In this document: piece after piece, positions 8,631 through 16,411 of the stretch
Layout: each line of letters begins with the position of its first letter
How positions within the stretch are numbered: the first letter of the stretch is position 1
From: Flavipsychrobacter sp.
GTDB taxonomy: Bacteria; Bacteroidota; Bacteroidia; Chitinophagales; Chitinophagaceae
Assembly (NCBI GenBank): GCA_016787265.1
Contig: JAEUVF010000006.1
Coordinates: 1 to 64,000, forward strand
DNA: 64,000 nt
Direction of reading: 5' to 3'
Notes under the pieces: model-generated
Told to the model about the DNA's origin: nothing
The model's database searches: none
Seen by the model: only the letters and a program-made list of their open reading frames with translations
Program-made: the position numbers and the translations under genes

Positions 8631-10518
8631 GTCGACTTGTTTTGGATTTAGATGTATGATTGTAATTGAAATAAGCAATGCTTCCTTCTATCAGACTGAC
8701 CCAGATACCCCCTTTTATATCCGGCCGAATACCATTTATGGATGAATTACCGAGTTTGTATTTCCACAGTAACTTTCCCGTTTTCTCTTCCAATGCGATG
8801 ATCATTCCGTTTTTTGTGCCGGCATAAAGAATGCCTTTAGAAACTGTAATCGGACAAGGATTGTGCTCATATCCGAACCCTGCATGGGTTGCCCAATTTG
8901 TTTGGATGAAATCAGCGTGGGTTGAAACGGAAATAATAGTGTCATTCATCAATTTCGCATATACGGAATGGTTAGCCGGATTCCCACCCATCGACTCACG
9001 AACCCGGTGACGATTTGACCTCCAAAGCGTTTTACCGGTTTCCAGTTCAATAGCCGTCATATATCTGTCGGGAGCAACAATAAAAACTTTGCTGTCGGCA
9101 ATAACCGGAATTACATTACCAGGGGAATACAACTTTTGAGGCGAGCCATTGGTCCATTTCCATTTAAGCTTTCCAGTGATAGCATCCAGGCAATACAGAA
9201 ATTTATCCCATGCTCCAACTACCAGGTGGTTTCCGGAAATTGTGGCACGTGTCTGAATTTGTCCCTGTATTCCATCAAACTTCCATTTGATAACACCATC
9301 CTGCGCTGACAAACAATACATGGTGCCATTTCCAGCGCCGATATAAAGTAGCCCATTTTTTACCGTTACTTCACTGATAATCGGTTCAGCAAGCGATTGT
9401 ACCCATTGCTCCTTACCATCTTTAAGTGAAAAAGCATGCAGCTTGCCATCTATACTTCCTATAATTATTTTTTCATCGTATACAACCGGTGTTGAATAAA
9501 CTGAACCTGGTAACTGTTGCTTCCAGATCAACTTGTTCTTTTTTCGGTCAAGCAGTTTGATTGTTCCATCTGAACATCCAAATACGATTTTATCCCTGCC
9601 TGTAGGTACAGCTGCCGTGAAAACGGAACTTTTATCCTGGTATTGGTAAACTGGTTTAAATGCAGCAAAGCTGTCGTTCACGTTATAGGATGCCGGTAAA
9701 CCATTTATTTTTTTTTGTAAAGCCGCGTTGGAACTCAAGTCCATTGCATAATGAAGCTTTTCACCTGGTTGTCCGGATAGTTTTTCCGTGATCCGTACTG
9801 AATCAATACTTAGTTCTATAAGATTGTAACCCACGCCTGGTGTGCCTTTGGGCAAACTGGATCGTCCCATGATTCCAGTGATACCATCAAAATTGTGAAT
9901 AGATAAGCGGTGACCATGCCCACAGAGAGCAAGTTTGGTGTGATACTTTTTTAGAATGTTAGTTACATCATACCAATTATCCAATCCATCACCCAGCGGA
10001 TAATGGGCAAGTGAAACAACTACCTGACCTGGTTGTACTTCCCGCTTCAAAGTGTTATCGAGCCAGATGAGGTCTTCCTGCTTCACATGCCCATCGCCCA
10101 TTTTCATATATGGGCCTGTATTAAAACCTATGAAATAAAATTTTTTATAAGAGAAGTGAAAGCGATCCTGCTTCCAGAGTTCCAAGTATCTTTTGCCAGC
10201 GGTTTCGGACCAATTCGTTTCATGGTTGCCGGGTAAAATATAATAAGTAGGCTTTAACTGCGAAAGCAATCGATGAACGGATTCAAGTTCAGCATTGCTT
10301 CCTGTATTTGTAATATCACCTGTTACTACCACAAAATCTACACTATCCCGATTGATATCATCTACGATGGCTGCAAGACCTGCTTCACTTGCTGTACCCG
10401 GGCTCACATGTAGATCTGTCAGAAAAGCAAATCGTGCCTTCTCCTGCGCCCGCAAATCTGTTTGAAAGGCAATTAAATAAAAGAGTATACTACATATACT
10501 GAAATCCAGTAAACGCAT
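8617..10518 (-). CDS. secreted calcineurin-like phosphoesterase fused to a PQQ-type beta-propeller
   Basis: A 633-residue exported protein. After a signal peptide (cleavage near LRAQ), residues about 27-215 are a metallophosphoesterase with all metal motifs: TDLHVS, VVTGDI, PGNHE, LAHYPL and CGHGH. Residues about 290-620 hold repeated PQQ-like blades (for example LYIGAGNGTMYCLSAQDG). Members of this family hydrolyse phosphomono- or diesters, usually in the periplasm or at the cell surface. The propeller is more likely a binding or scaffold domain than a PQQ enzyme, as no quinoprotein active site was recognised. It sits between deoR2 (19-bp gap) and susC (14-nt overlap) in one operon, which suggests it processes the ligand taken up by SusCD. 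Confidence 0.88.
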   Translation of the reverse strand: MRLLDFSICSILFYLIAFQTDLRAQEKARFAFLTDLHVSPGTASEAGLAAIVDDINRDSVDFVVVTGDITNTGSNAELESVHRLLSQLKPTYYILPGNHETNWSETAGKRYLELWKQDRFHFSYKKFYFIGFNTGPYMKMGDGHVKQEDLIWLDNTLKREVQPGQVVVSLAHYPLGDGLDNWYDVTNILKKYHTKLALCGHGHRLSIHNFDGITGIMGRSSLPKGTPGVGYNLIELSIDSVRITEKLSGQPGEKLHYAMDLSSNAALQKKINGLPASYNVNDSFAAFKPVYQYQDKSSVFTAAVPTGRDKIVFGCSDGTIKLLDRKKNKLIWKQQLPGSVYSTPVVYDEKIIIGSIDGKLHAFSLKDGKEQWVQSLAEPIISEVTVKNGLLYIGAGNGTMYCLSAQDGVIKWKFDGIQGQIQTRATISGNHLVVGAWDKFLYCLDAITGKLKWKWTNGSPQKLYSPGNVIPVIADSKVFIVAPDRYMTAIELETGKTLWRSNRHRVRESMGGNPANHSVYAKLMNDTIISVSTHADFIQTNWATHAGFGYEHNPCPITVSKGILYAGTKNGMIIALEEKTGKLLWKYKLGNSSINGIRPDIKGGIWVSLIEGSIAYFNYNHTSKSKTSRHGKN

Positions 10519-10537
10519 GCTGGCAAATTTTTTTATA

Positions 10538-11287
10538 TCAAAGAGGTTGAATTCCTTTCTTCCTTAAATCGTGTAGCAAAGGATCAAATGGTGTCCGTTC
10601 CGTAACGAGTACATTGATATGATCCAGCGGACATAATTGTATGGGTTGAATTGTATTTATTTTTTCCGAAATGCTAAGACCAACTACTTTTTGGGAGGAT
10701 TTGATCATTGCTTTTTTTAGCACCACAACGTCCCAGTCATTGTCAGAAACACCGAATTCCGGATGTATTGCATTAATACCCAGAAAGCAGAGATCTGCCC
10801 GTAAAGACCGAATCTGTTCGATTGCCTGGTGCCCAACTGTAATCCTTGAATTTTTTGATAGTTTGTCTCCAATTACGATAATCTCGATATTGGGGTGTTT
10901 CATATACTCACAAATGGCAGGCACACTACCACAGAAAAAAGTTGCTTTCAGATTGGTTGGAAGTACTTTTGCAAGTTCAATGATTGTAGTACCACCAGTA
11001 GTTACAACCACCATACCGTCTTCAATAAGCGTAACTGCTTTACGGGCTATTTCTTTTTTTGCATCCCTTGCATAGATATCATCAAATGACCAGGTCTGAT
11101 AGTGGAAAGACGGCGACATGGCTCCGCCGTGTACTTTAATAACTTTGCCTACTTGTTCCAGTTCCGCCAGATCTCTGCGAATGGTATCCTGCGAAACACT
11201 CATCTCCTCACTAATAACACCCGACAATATCTTGTTGTGGAGATTTATCTTTTGAAGAATATAAGCCTGGCGCTCTTTTTTTAACAT
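10538..11287 (-). CDS. DeoR-family transcriptional regulator (paralog 2)
   Basis: A 249-residue DeoR/GlpR-type regulator with an N-terminal helix-turn-helix (SEEMSVSQDTIRRDL, about 26-40) and a sensor domain with the phosphosugar loop TGGTTIIELAKVL. It is the first gene of the phosphoesterase-susC-susD operon and the likely local regulator. It is closely similar to the regulator at 2821-3570, sharing blocks such as NSRITVGHQAIEQI versus NSKITVGSQAINQI. Its leader holds seven GCA-centred motifs in helical phase, a plausible operator array for autoregulation. Confidence 0.93.
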   Translation of the reverse strand: MLKKERQAYILQKINLHNKILSGVISEEMSVSQDTIRRDLAELEQVGKVIKVHGGAMSPSFHYQTWSFDDIYARDAKKEIARKAVTLIEDGMVVVTTGGTTIIELAKVLPTNLKATFFCGSVPAICEYMKHPNIEIIVIGDKLSKNSRITVGHQAIEQIRSLRADLCFLGINAIHPEFGVSDNDWDVVVLKKAMIKSSQKVVGLSISEKINTIQPIQLCPLDHINVLVTERTPFDPLLHDLRKKGIQPL

Positions 11288-11335
11288 GGCAATTAGCTTG
11301 GTTCCTTATTCGCCAGACAAAATAGGAGTAAAAAC

Positions 11336-11443
11336 GCAAAAAAGCGCAATTAATAGAGATTAAAATGCATTAATACCGCAATAAGACACTATATAATGCA
11401 AATAATTGCAATATAAGTATTGAAAAAGCCGTAAAAAAATGCA
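11336..11443. promoter_or_regulatory. helically phased TTGC/GCAA motif array in the deoR2 leader
   Basis: GCA trinucleotides inside A/T-rich (T/C)GCAA/T-like motifs start at 11336, 11346, 11367, 11378, 11398, 11408 and 11441. Spacings are 10, 21, 11, 20, 10 and 33 bp, all close to multiples of 10.5 bp, so all copies face the same side of the helix in the same orientation. This fits a multi-site operator for an oligomeric DeoR-type regulator. Binding is inferred. Confidence 0.5.
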
Positions 11444-11449
11444 AATTTA
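11442..11449 (-). promoter_or_regulatory. candidate -7 box of the deoR2-susCD operon
   Basis: On the minus strand this reads TAAATTTG, a full match to the Bacteroidota -7 consensus TAnnTTTG. It would start the transcript near 11436, leaving a leader of about 150 nt that carries most of the phased motif array. No -33 element at the usual spacing was seen. Confidence 0.4.
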
Positions 11450-11469
11450 CCACAGCCAAAAGATGCTGG

Positions 11470-12654
11470 CTATTTAGTTTTTTTTGTGGAAGGGGAAAAG
11501 TAGAGAATCAGTAATCCTGCGGCAACCGAAATCACAGCGCCTATCAGGATGGCCAGTTTGGCTATGTTTTGTGTTGCAGGATCTTTAAATGCGAGCATGG
11601 TAATGAAGATTGACATGGTAAAGCCAATGCCAGCGAGTGCTCCCATTCCTATCAATTGCATCCAGTTGGTTCCGGAAGGTCGCTCGCCAAGTCCGGTTGC
11701 TACTGTTATCCAGGACGCCAAGGTAATCCCCAACGGTTTTCCTAATACCAGTCCCGCCAGCACTCCCCAGCTCAGGCTGGTAGTAATTGCTTCGCTAAAA
11801 TTGCCTGGTATTTCAATGGCTGTATTAGCAAGTGCAAAAAGTGGCAGGATGATAAAGTTCACCGGGTCATGAAGAGCATGCTCATAATTGGATAAACGTT
11901 CCAGCGGAACAAGAAACGCAACCAACACTCCGGCAATGGTAGCATGTATACCCGAATTGAAGATGCAGTACCAAACCAATAGACCGATGATAAGCGTTAC
12001 CCACCATTTGTTGCCTCTTAATTTATTCAACAGGTGCAGTATGCCAAGTAAAACAGCAGCTCCGAGTAAATAATACCAGGATATATCACCTCCATAAAAT
12101 ACAGCAATCACGAGTATGGCTCCCAAATCATCAATAATAGCCAGCGCCATTAAAAAGATCTTTAACGTAACCGGCACACGGCTGCCTAATAAAGAAGCAA
12201 CTCCCAACGAAAAAGCAATATCGGTTGCCATTGGAATGCCCCAGCCACTATGGTAAGGGGTTGATGCATTAAACATTGCATAGATGCCGGCAGGAACCAG
12301 CATTCCACCAAGTGCGGCAGCAATTGGGAGAGATGCTTTTTTTATGGAGGACAATTCACCAATCAGTAATTCCCGTTTGATTTCCATTCCTACCAGGAAG
12401 AAGAAGAGGGTCATCAATCCATCATTTATCCAATGCAGGATGGAGTGGGGAAGATGCAGAAAAGGTAGGATATGTGTTTCCTTCTCCATGAAGTGCACAT
12501 AGGCATCTTTCCATTGACTATTGGCTAACACCAGAGAGACAATCGTACAGACCAGTAGCGTAATTCCCACTGCCCGGCTGTCTTTGATAAACTCCTGAAT
12601 CGGACTGATTAGTTGTTTCCTTATGATTTGCCGTATGCTGGGAATGGTTGCCAT
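11470..12654 (-). CDS. nhaA: NhaA-type Na+/H+ antiporter
   Basis: An inner-membrane antiporter that exports Na+ or Li+ in exchange for protons. The 394 residues match the family length and show about twelve membrane segments. The ion-binding pair of aspartates is in AIIDDLGAILVIAVFY, and the typical FFLVGMEIKREL motif lies near residue 90. It is the last gene of the amidase-mlaD-ostA-nhaA unit; its ATG lies one base beyond the stop codon of the OstA-like gene, so translation is probably coupled. Its presence after three envelope genes is by context only and does not suggest a shared reaction. Confidence 0.96.
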   Translation of the reverse strand: MATIPSIRQIIRKQLISPIQEFIKDSRAVGITLLVCTIVSLVLANSQWKDAYVHFMEKETHILPFLHLPHSILHWINDGLMTLFFFLVGMEIKRELLIGELSSIKKASLPIAAALGGMLVPAGIYAMFNASTPYHSGWGIPMATDIAFSLGVASLLGSRVPVTLKIFLMALAIIDDLGAILVIAVFYGGDISWYYLLGAAVLLGILHLLNKLRGNKWWVTLIIGLLVWYCIFNSGIHATIAGVLVAFLVPLERLSNYEHALHDPVNFIILPLFALANTAIEIPGNFSEAITTSLSWGVLAGLVLGKPLGITLASWITVATGLGERPSGTNWMQLIGMGALAGIGFTMSIFITMLAFKDPATQNIAKLAILIGAVISVAAGLLILYFSPSTKKTK

Positions 12655-12655
12655 G

Positions 12656-14344
12656 CTATTCGTTTATTACCGGGTCCTCGAAAAGTTCAAATTTAGTTTT
12701 TGGGCGCCTTTTTTCCAACCATTTAAATCCACGCAAGCGCATTTCACCATGATTTACCTGGCGGAAGGGATACATGGTTCCTTCAACGGAGCTTCGGAAA
12801 ACAACCCGGTTGAGTTCCTTGTTTGCAAAATAAAAATCAATGATATCTGCGGTTGATCGGTTTACTCCGGAATAGGCCGAATCCTGATCCTGCGCGTAAT
12901 ATATACTCTCTGCGGAACCTTTTGCGCGCATGTAATTGATCACACCATCTGTGAAATAGCCATTGATCGTATTCCCTTTAATCTGGTTGTAAAAATCTTC
13001 TGCAGTCCGGTTTATTACCAGCCCATTATCAAATACATGCAGCCGTTCCGGGTCTTTGTTTTTGGTATATAAATAAATGGTATCGCCTGTTACCTGCGTC
13101 CCATTTGCCCAGGCTACCGGATCATGAAACATCCGGAAAATGGAATCCACTCCTGAATAAAACAGACTGTCGCAAACCGCCTGCAAAGAATCACTGAATA
13201 TCCTTACCCGGTGCCAGGCCTGGAAATATCGGTTGCGATTCGTTGTATCTGCCGGATCCAGTACGCTGATTCTCCATAAGCTGTCAGATAGTGCTGTACT
13301 ATCCGTACCCAAACTATCCGTTACTACCTGAACGGATCGTATAAATGTTTTCTGATAACCAGCCTTGTCTGTCAGGCGGGCTGAAAACAAGGTATCCGCT
13401 GATACAAATACAGAATCTTCCTTTTGCTTGATAATCATCAGCGGTCGCTGTGTCGCCAGCAGGGTATTGGTTTTTTTGTTCGCTTTCAGATCATTGGCCA
13501 GAATAGAGATTCCCTGCGCAGTATCCCGGAATACCGCATTACCTCTTGCATAACTATCACCTGTATTATCATCAAACCCCACATCATCTCCCGTTACAAA
13601 GGTGGTTCCATCTTTGATCACCGGCCGGCGACCGAATTTGGCCACCTTATTTTTCATATCATAATAACCTTCGGAAGTGGTTATATCACGTCGACCACTA
13701 TCCGAAACAATCCTGGTTTTGGTAATAAAGGTGGCAATTCTGCTATCTGTATTGAATAGCAGGGAGTCTGTTTCAAGATCATATTCCGGATCCTTCATCT
13801 TTACGTCCTTTTTGAAATAGACGTCTTTCATATCTCCATAATAGATCGCTTCCTTACTGGTCAGAACGGTTTTATCACTAACTACCTTTCCTCCATTGGA
13901 ATAAATTCCAATCTTTAAATTGGTATCGTATTCCAGGTCGTTGGTAGTGAGCACACCTTTTCCATCGGTCAACCGTACATTTTTTTTGAGATAGGCTTTT
14001 TTGTCTTTGGAATAGTAAATCAGGTACTGCGCATAAGTGTGTATACTGTCGGCATCATTTATATGCACATTGCCAAATGCCTCCACTACACCCGTAGAAG
14101 GATTGATAACAGCACTGTCGCAGTAAAACTTGGTGGTTCCCTGTTCCAGAAAAACATTTCCGGCCAACATCTGCAATTCTGTTACCGAATCTTTTTTAAG
14201 GTACCTGAAGCGATCGGTTTTTCGAACCAGCACGATATCCATGGTATCAGCCGGGTTTGCAGGGGTTGGTACAGGCTCCTGCGCAATCGCAGGCAGCATA
14301 GCCAGCAACAGCAACCAGCTTAACAATAATCCAACCAGTCGCAT
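12656..14344 (-). CDS. OstA/LptA-like periplasmic protein
   Basis: A 562-residue exported protein with OstA-like repeats (about 40-330) of the kind found in LptA, LptC and the LptD N-terminus, which form the lipopolysaccharide bridge across the periplasm. The region contains repeated short strands such as AEAFGNVHINDADSI-like and KKAYLKKNVRLTDGKG segments. The C-terminal part (about 340-562) is of unknown fold. The start at MRLVGLLLSW gives a clear signal peptide ending at AIAQ, and the ATG lies one base after the stop of the mlaD-like gene. The much greater length than E. coli LptA (185 residues) is normal for this phylum. Involvement in LPS transport is inferred, supported by the nearby lptD. 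Confidence 0.8.
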   Translation of the reverse strand: MRLVGLLLSWLLLLAMLPAIAQEPVPTPANPADTMDIVLVRKTDRFRYLKKDSVTELQMLAGNVFLEQGTTKFYCDSAVINPSTGVVEAFGNVHINDADSIHTYAQYLIYYSKDKKAYLKKNVRLTDGKGVLTTNDLEYDTNLKIGIYSNGGKVVSDKTVLTSKEAIYYGDMKDVYFKKDVKMKDPEYDLETDSLLFNTDSRIATFITKTRIVSDSGRRDITTSEGYYDMKNKVAKFGRRPVIKDGTTFVTGDDVGFDDNTGDSYARGNAVFRDTAQGISILANDLKANKKTNTLLATQRPLMIIKQKEDSVFVSADTLFSARLTDKAGYQKTFIRSVQVVTDSLGTDSTALSDSLWRISVLDPADTTNRNRYFQAWHRVRIFSDSLQAVCDSLFYSGVDSIFRMFHDPVAWANGTQVTGDTIYLYTKNKDPERLHVFDNGLVINRTAEDFYNQIKGNTINGYFTDGVINYMRAKGSAESIYYAQDQDSAYSGVNRSTADIIDFYFANKELNRVVFRSSVEGTMYPFRQVNHGEMRLRGFKWLEKRRPKTKFELFEDPVINE

Positions 14345-14345
14345 C

Positions 14346-15344
14346 TTATTGTGATTGTGGCGTCGTTTGTGTAGAATCATTTAATGGCGCCTGCAGGGGT
14401 TTATTTTTGTCTTTCCGCCCAAATACCGATACATTGATATATCGTTTCGGATGCACCCGTACATCATCAAGCAAAATATTCAAACTTCTGGTTGTGTTTT
14501 CCAGGTTCTGATATAATTGTTTATCATTTAACAGAAGTCCCAGTGATCCATCCTTGCTGTTTGCTTTTTCTACTACACCATTCAGGTTGCCTATAGTGGT
14601 CTGCAGATTGTCTACCATTCCTTTTATATCGGCTGCTGCCAGCTGGTCGGTAGTTTTTTCCAGGTTGCCCAGGGTATGTGTAATGCTCTCATTATTGGAT
14701 GCAAGGTTCCCGCTCACTGACTCCAGGTTGGCCATTGTCTTGTTTAGAGTGCTGTTCTGTGATGCGATCAGCTGATTTAATGCGGCTGATGCTTTTGCCA
14801 GGTTGGCAATGATGGTGTGGAAATTATTTTTGGTATTGGGATCAAAATAAGTACCCACTACCTGGATGAGAGAATCAAGCGATATAAGGGTTCCGTCCAG
14901 GGATTGCAAGGCGGGATTCAATTTCCCGGTGACTTCATCCAGCAGGGCCGCTTTTGCTTTGCTGCTGATCGTATCTCCGTCTGCGAGGAATTCTCCGGCG
15001 CTGCCATGCTCAATTACCAGGTTGGATGTTCCTAACAGGCTGGCATCAATATAGGCAACAGAATTTTTCGGAATATTGATATGACGGGCCAGGTTGATGG
15101 TAACTACGATACCATCTTCAATATTCGGACTGCGTTCCCGAATCTCGGATACCATTCCGATTTGAAGGCCATTCAACAGAACCGGACTGGAATTGGCGAG
15201 GCCCGTTACTTTCGGAAAGATCGCATATACCTGATCGTTTTTGTCAAAGAAACTTTTTCCTTTCAGAAAATTGAAGCCAAGTATCAGTAAGGTAATACTT
15301 ACTACTGCCAGGATGCCGATCTTGGTTTCATTAGATATTTTCAT
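14346..15344 (-). CDS. MlaD-like MCE-domain protein
   Basis: A 332-residue protein with one N-terminal membrane anchor (about 10-28), an MCE/MlaD lipid-binding domain (about 38-120, motif VTGLANSSPVLLNGLQIG), and a long helical region to about 300 rich in NL-type heptads. Family members bind phospholipids and feed an ABC transporter that moves lipid between the inner and outer membranes. The partner ATPase and permease (MlaF, MlaE) are not in this window. It lies 30 bp after the amidase gene and one base before the OstA-like gene. Confidence 0.9.
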   Translation of the reverse strand: MKISNETKIGILAVVSITLLILGFNFLKGKSFFDKNDQVYAIFPKVTGLANSSPVLLNGLQIGMVSEIRERSPNIEDGIVVTINLARHINIPKNSVAYIDASLLGTSNLVIEHGSAGEFLADGDTISSKAKAALLDEVTGKLNPALQSLDGTLISLDSLIQVVGTYFDPNTKNNFHTIIANLAKASAALNQLIASQNSTLNKTMANLESVSGNLASNNESITHTLGNLEKTTDQLAAADIKGMVDNLQTTIGNLNGVVEKANSKDGSLGLLLNDKQLYQNLENTTRSLNILLDDVRVHPKRYINVSVFGRKDKNKPLQAPLNDSTQTTPQSQ

Positions 15345-15374
15345 GCACTAAGAATTGGAGTCAAATGTAAGGAT

Positions 15375-16355
15375 TTAATTTCCAGTTGTGCTCCGGGGCA
15401 GATGGCGCGGATTTTCCAATTCTTCCTTATAGCGTTTGAACGCAGATAATATATTATTAACTACTTCCTGCTGACCGGCTTCACTTACCAGGTATTCTTC
15501 TTCTTCTTTATTCGTTATAAAACCTGTTTCAATCAGAATGCTTGGCATACCCGTTGCCTGCAAAACCCAGATTCCCTTGTGGTTTCGCTGTTTAACACCG
15601 AAGCTTTTTCTTCCTGCATTTGCAAACTCCTCCTCTACAAACTGGGCCAGCAGGGCTGAATTACGGAAAAAATATTTGGTATACAATTGGGCACGAATTT
15701 TTGCTTCCGGTGAATTCAGGTCTAATACGTTGTTCGGATCATCCACCGGTTCTTCTTCACCGCTTTCTTCCTCATCCAGCACAATATTCTCACTTTTGGC
15801 ACTGGATCGGTCTGCCGCCCAGATATAAGTTTCAGTACCTATCCGGGTATTTTTCACATAATAAGTATCGTAAATCGGCTGCTTTATCAGTTTTTTCTTC
15901 CTGGTTTTACCTTTTCCCACATAAACCACTTTGTTTTTATAACCGGTGATTTTTTTCTGATACCATCCACCGGCTTTCTGCCCGGTTGCATTCAGGTGTA
16001 TTGAAATAAAGAGGTCTCCTTTTGCTTCATTGGCCATTTCAGCCCGGATGCGGTTAGCCAGGTTAGGATCGGTTACCCCTTTGGGAAGGTTGGCATCCTT
16101 TCGGGTATAAATGAAGTTGATTTCGGGGTAAGCCTTTTCCAGCTCCTGTCCCAGTTTAAGTGCGATGGACAGGGCCACTTCGGCCTCTGTGGAAATTAGT
16201 CCACGAGCTCCGGGATCCCGACCACCGTGTCCGGCATCAATGATTACCGTTTTTAATGCATTTCTGGATGCCTGCGCGCTGCTGTTTTTTGAAAATATTA
16301 GCAACACACCGGCAGCGATCACTATATAGAGTTGAGTCTTGAACAATCTGATCAT
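15375..16355 (-). CDS. N-acetylmuramoyl-L-alanine amidase (Amidase_3)
   Basis: A zinc amidase that cleaves the bond between muramic acid and the stem peptide, acting in the periplasm during cell separation or wall turnover. From the start MIRLFKTQLY it has 326 residues, with a signal peptide followed by the catalytic domain (about 35-310). Zinc and catalytic motifs are IDAGHGGRDPGA, the Glu in STEAEV, SIHLNA, and the C-terminal ETGFITN. Between SIHLNA and the last third lies an acidic insertion around residues 200-225 (LDEEESGEEEPVDDP), in the region where regulatory helices occur in AmiB-like enzymes; a gating role is a guess. It is the first gene of the envelope operon and is divergent from lptD. 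Confidence 0.93.
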   Translation of the reverse strand: MIRLFKTQLYIVIAAGVLLIFSKNSSAQASRNALKTVIIDAGHGGRDPGARGLISTEAEVALSIALKLGQELEKAYPEINFIYTRKDANLPKGVTDPNLANRIRAEMANEAKGDLFISIHLNATGQKAGGWYQKKITGYKNKVVYVGKGKTRKKKLIKQPIYDTYYVKNTRIGTETYIWAADRSSAKSENIVLDEEESGEEEPVDDPNNVLDLNSPEAKIRAQLYTKYFFRNSALLAQFVEEEFANAGRKSFGVKQRNHKGIWVLQATGMPSILIETGFITNKEEEEYLVSEAGQQEVVNNILSAFKRYKEELENPRHLPRSTTGN

Positions 16356-16364
16356 ACAATAACC

Positions 16365-16396
16365 TTTGAATAATGGGTACCGAATCCCTATTTTTG
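16365..16396 (+). promoter_or_regulatory. promoter of lptD
   Basis: TTTG at 16365-16368 and TATTTTTG at 16389-16396 are separated by 20 bp, matching the Bacteroidota primary sigma consensus TTTG-N20-TAnnTTTG. Transcription should start near 16403, leaving a leader of only about ten bases before the ATG at 16412. Confidence 0.75.
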
Positions 16397-16411
16397 CCCC
16401 CATTCAATAGT

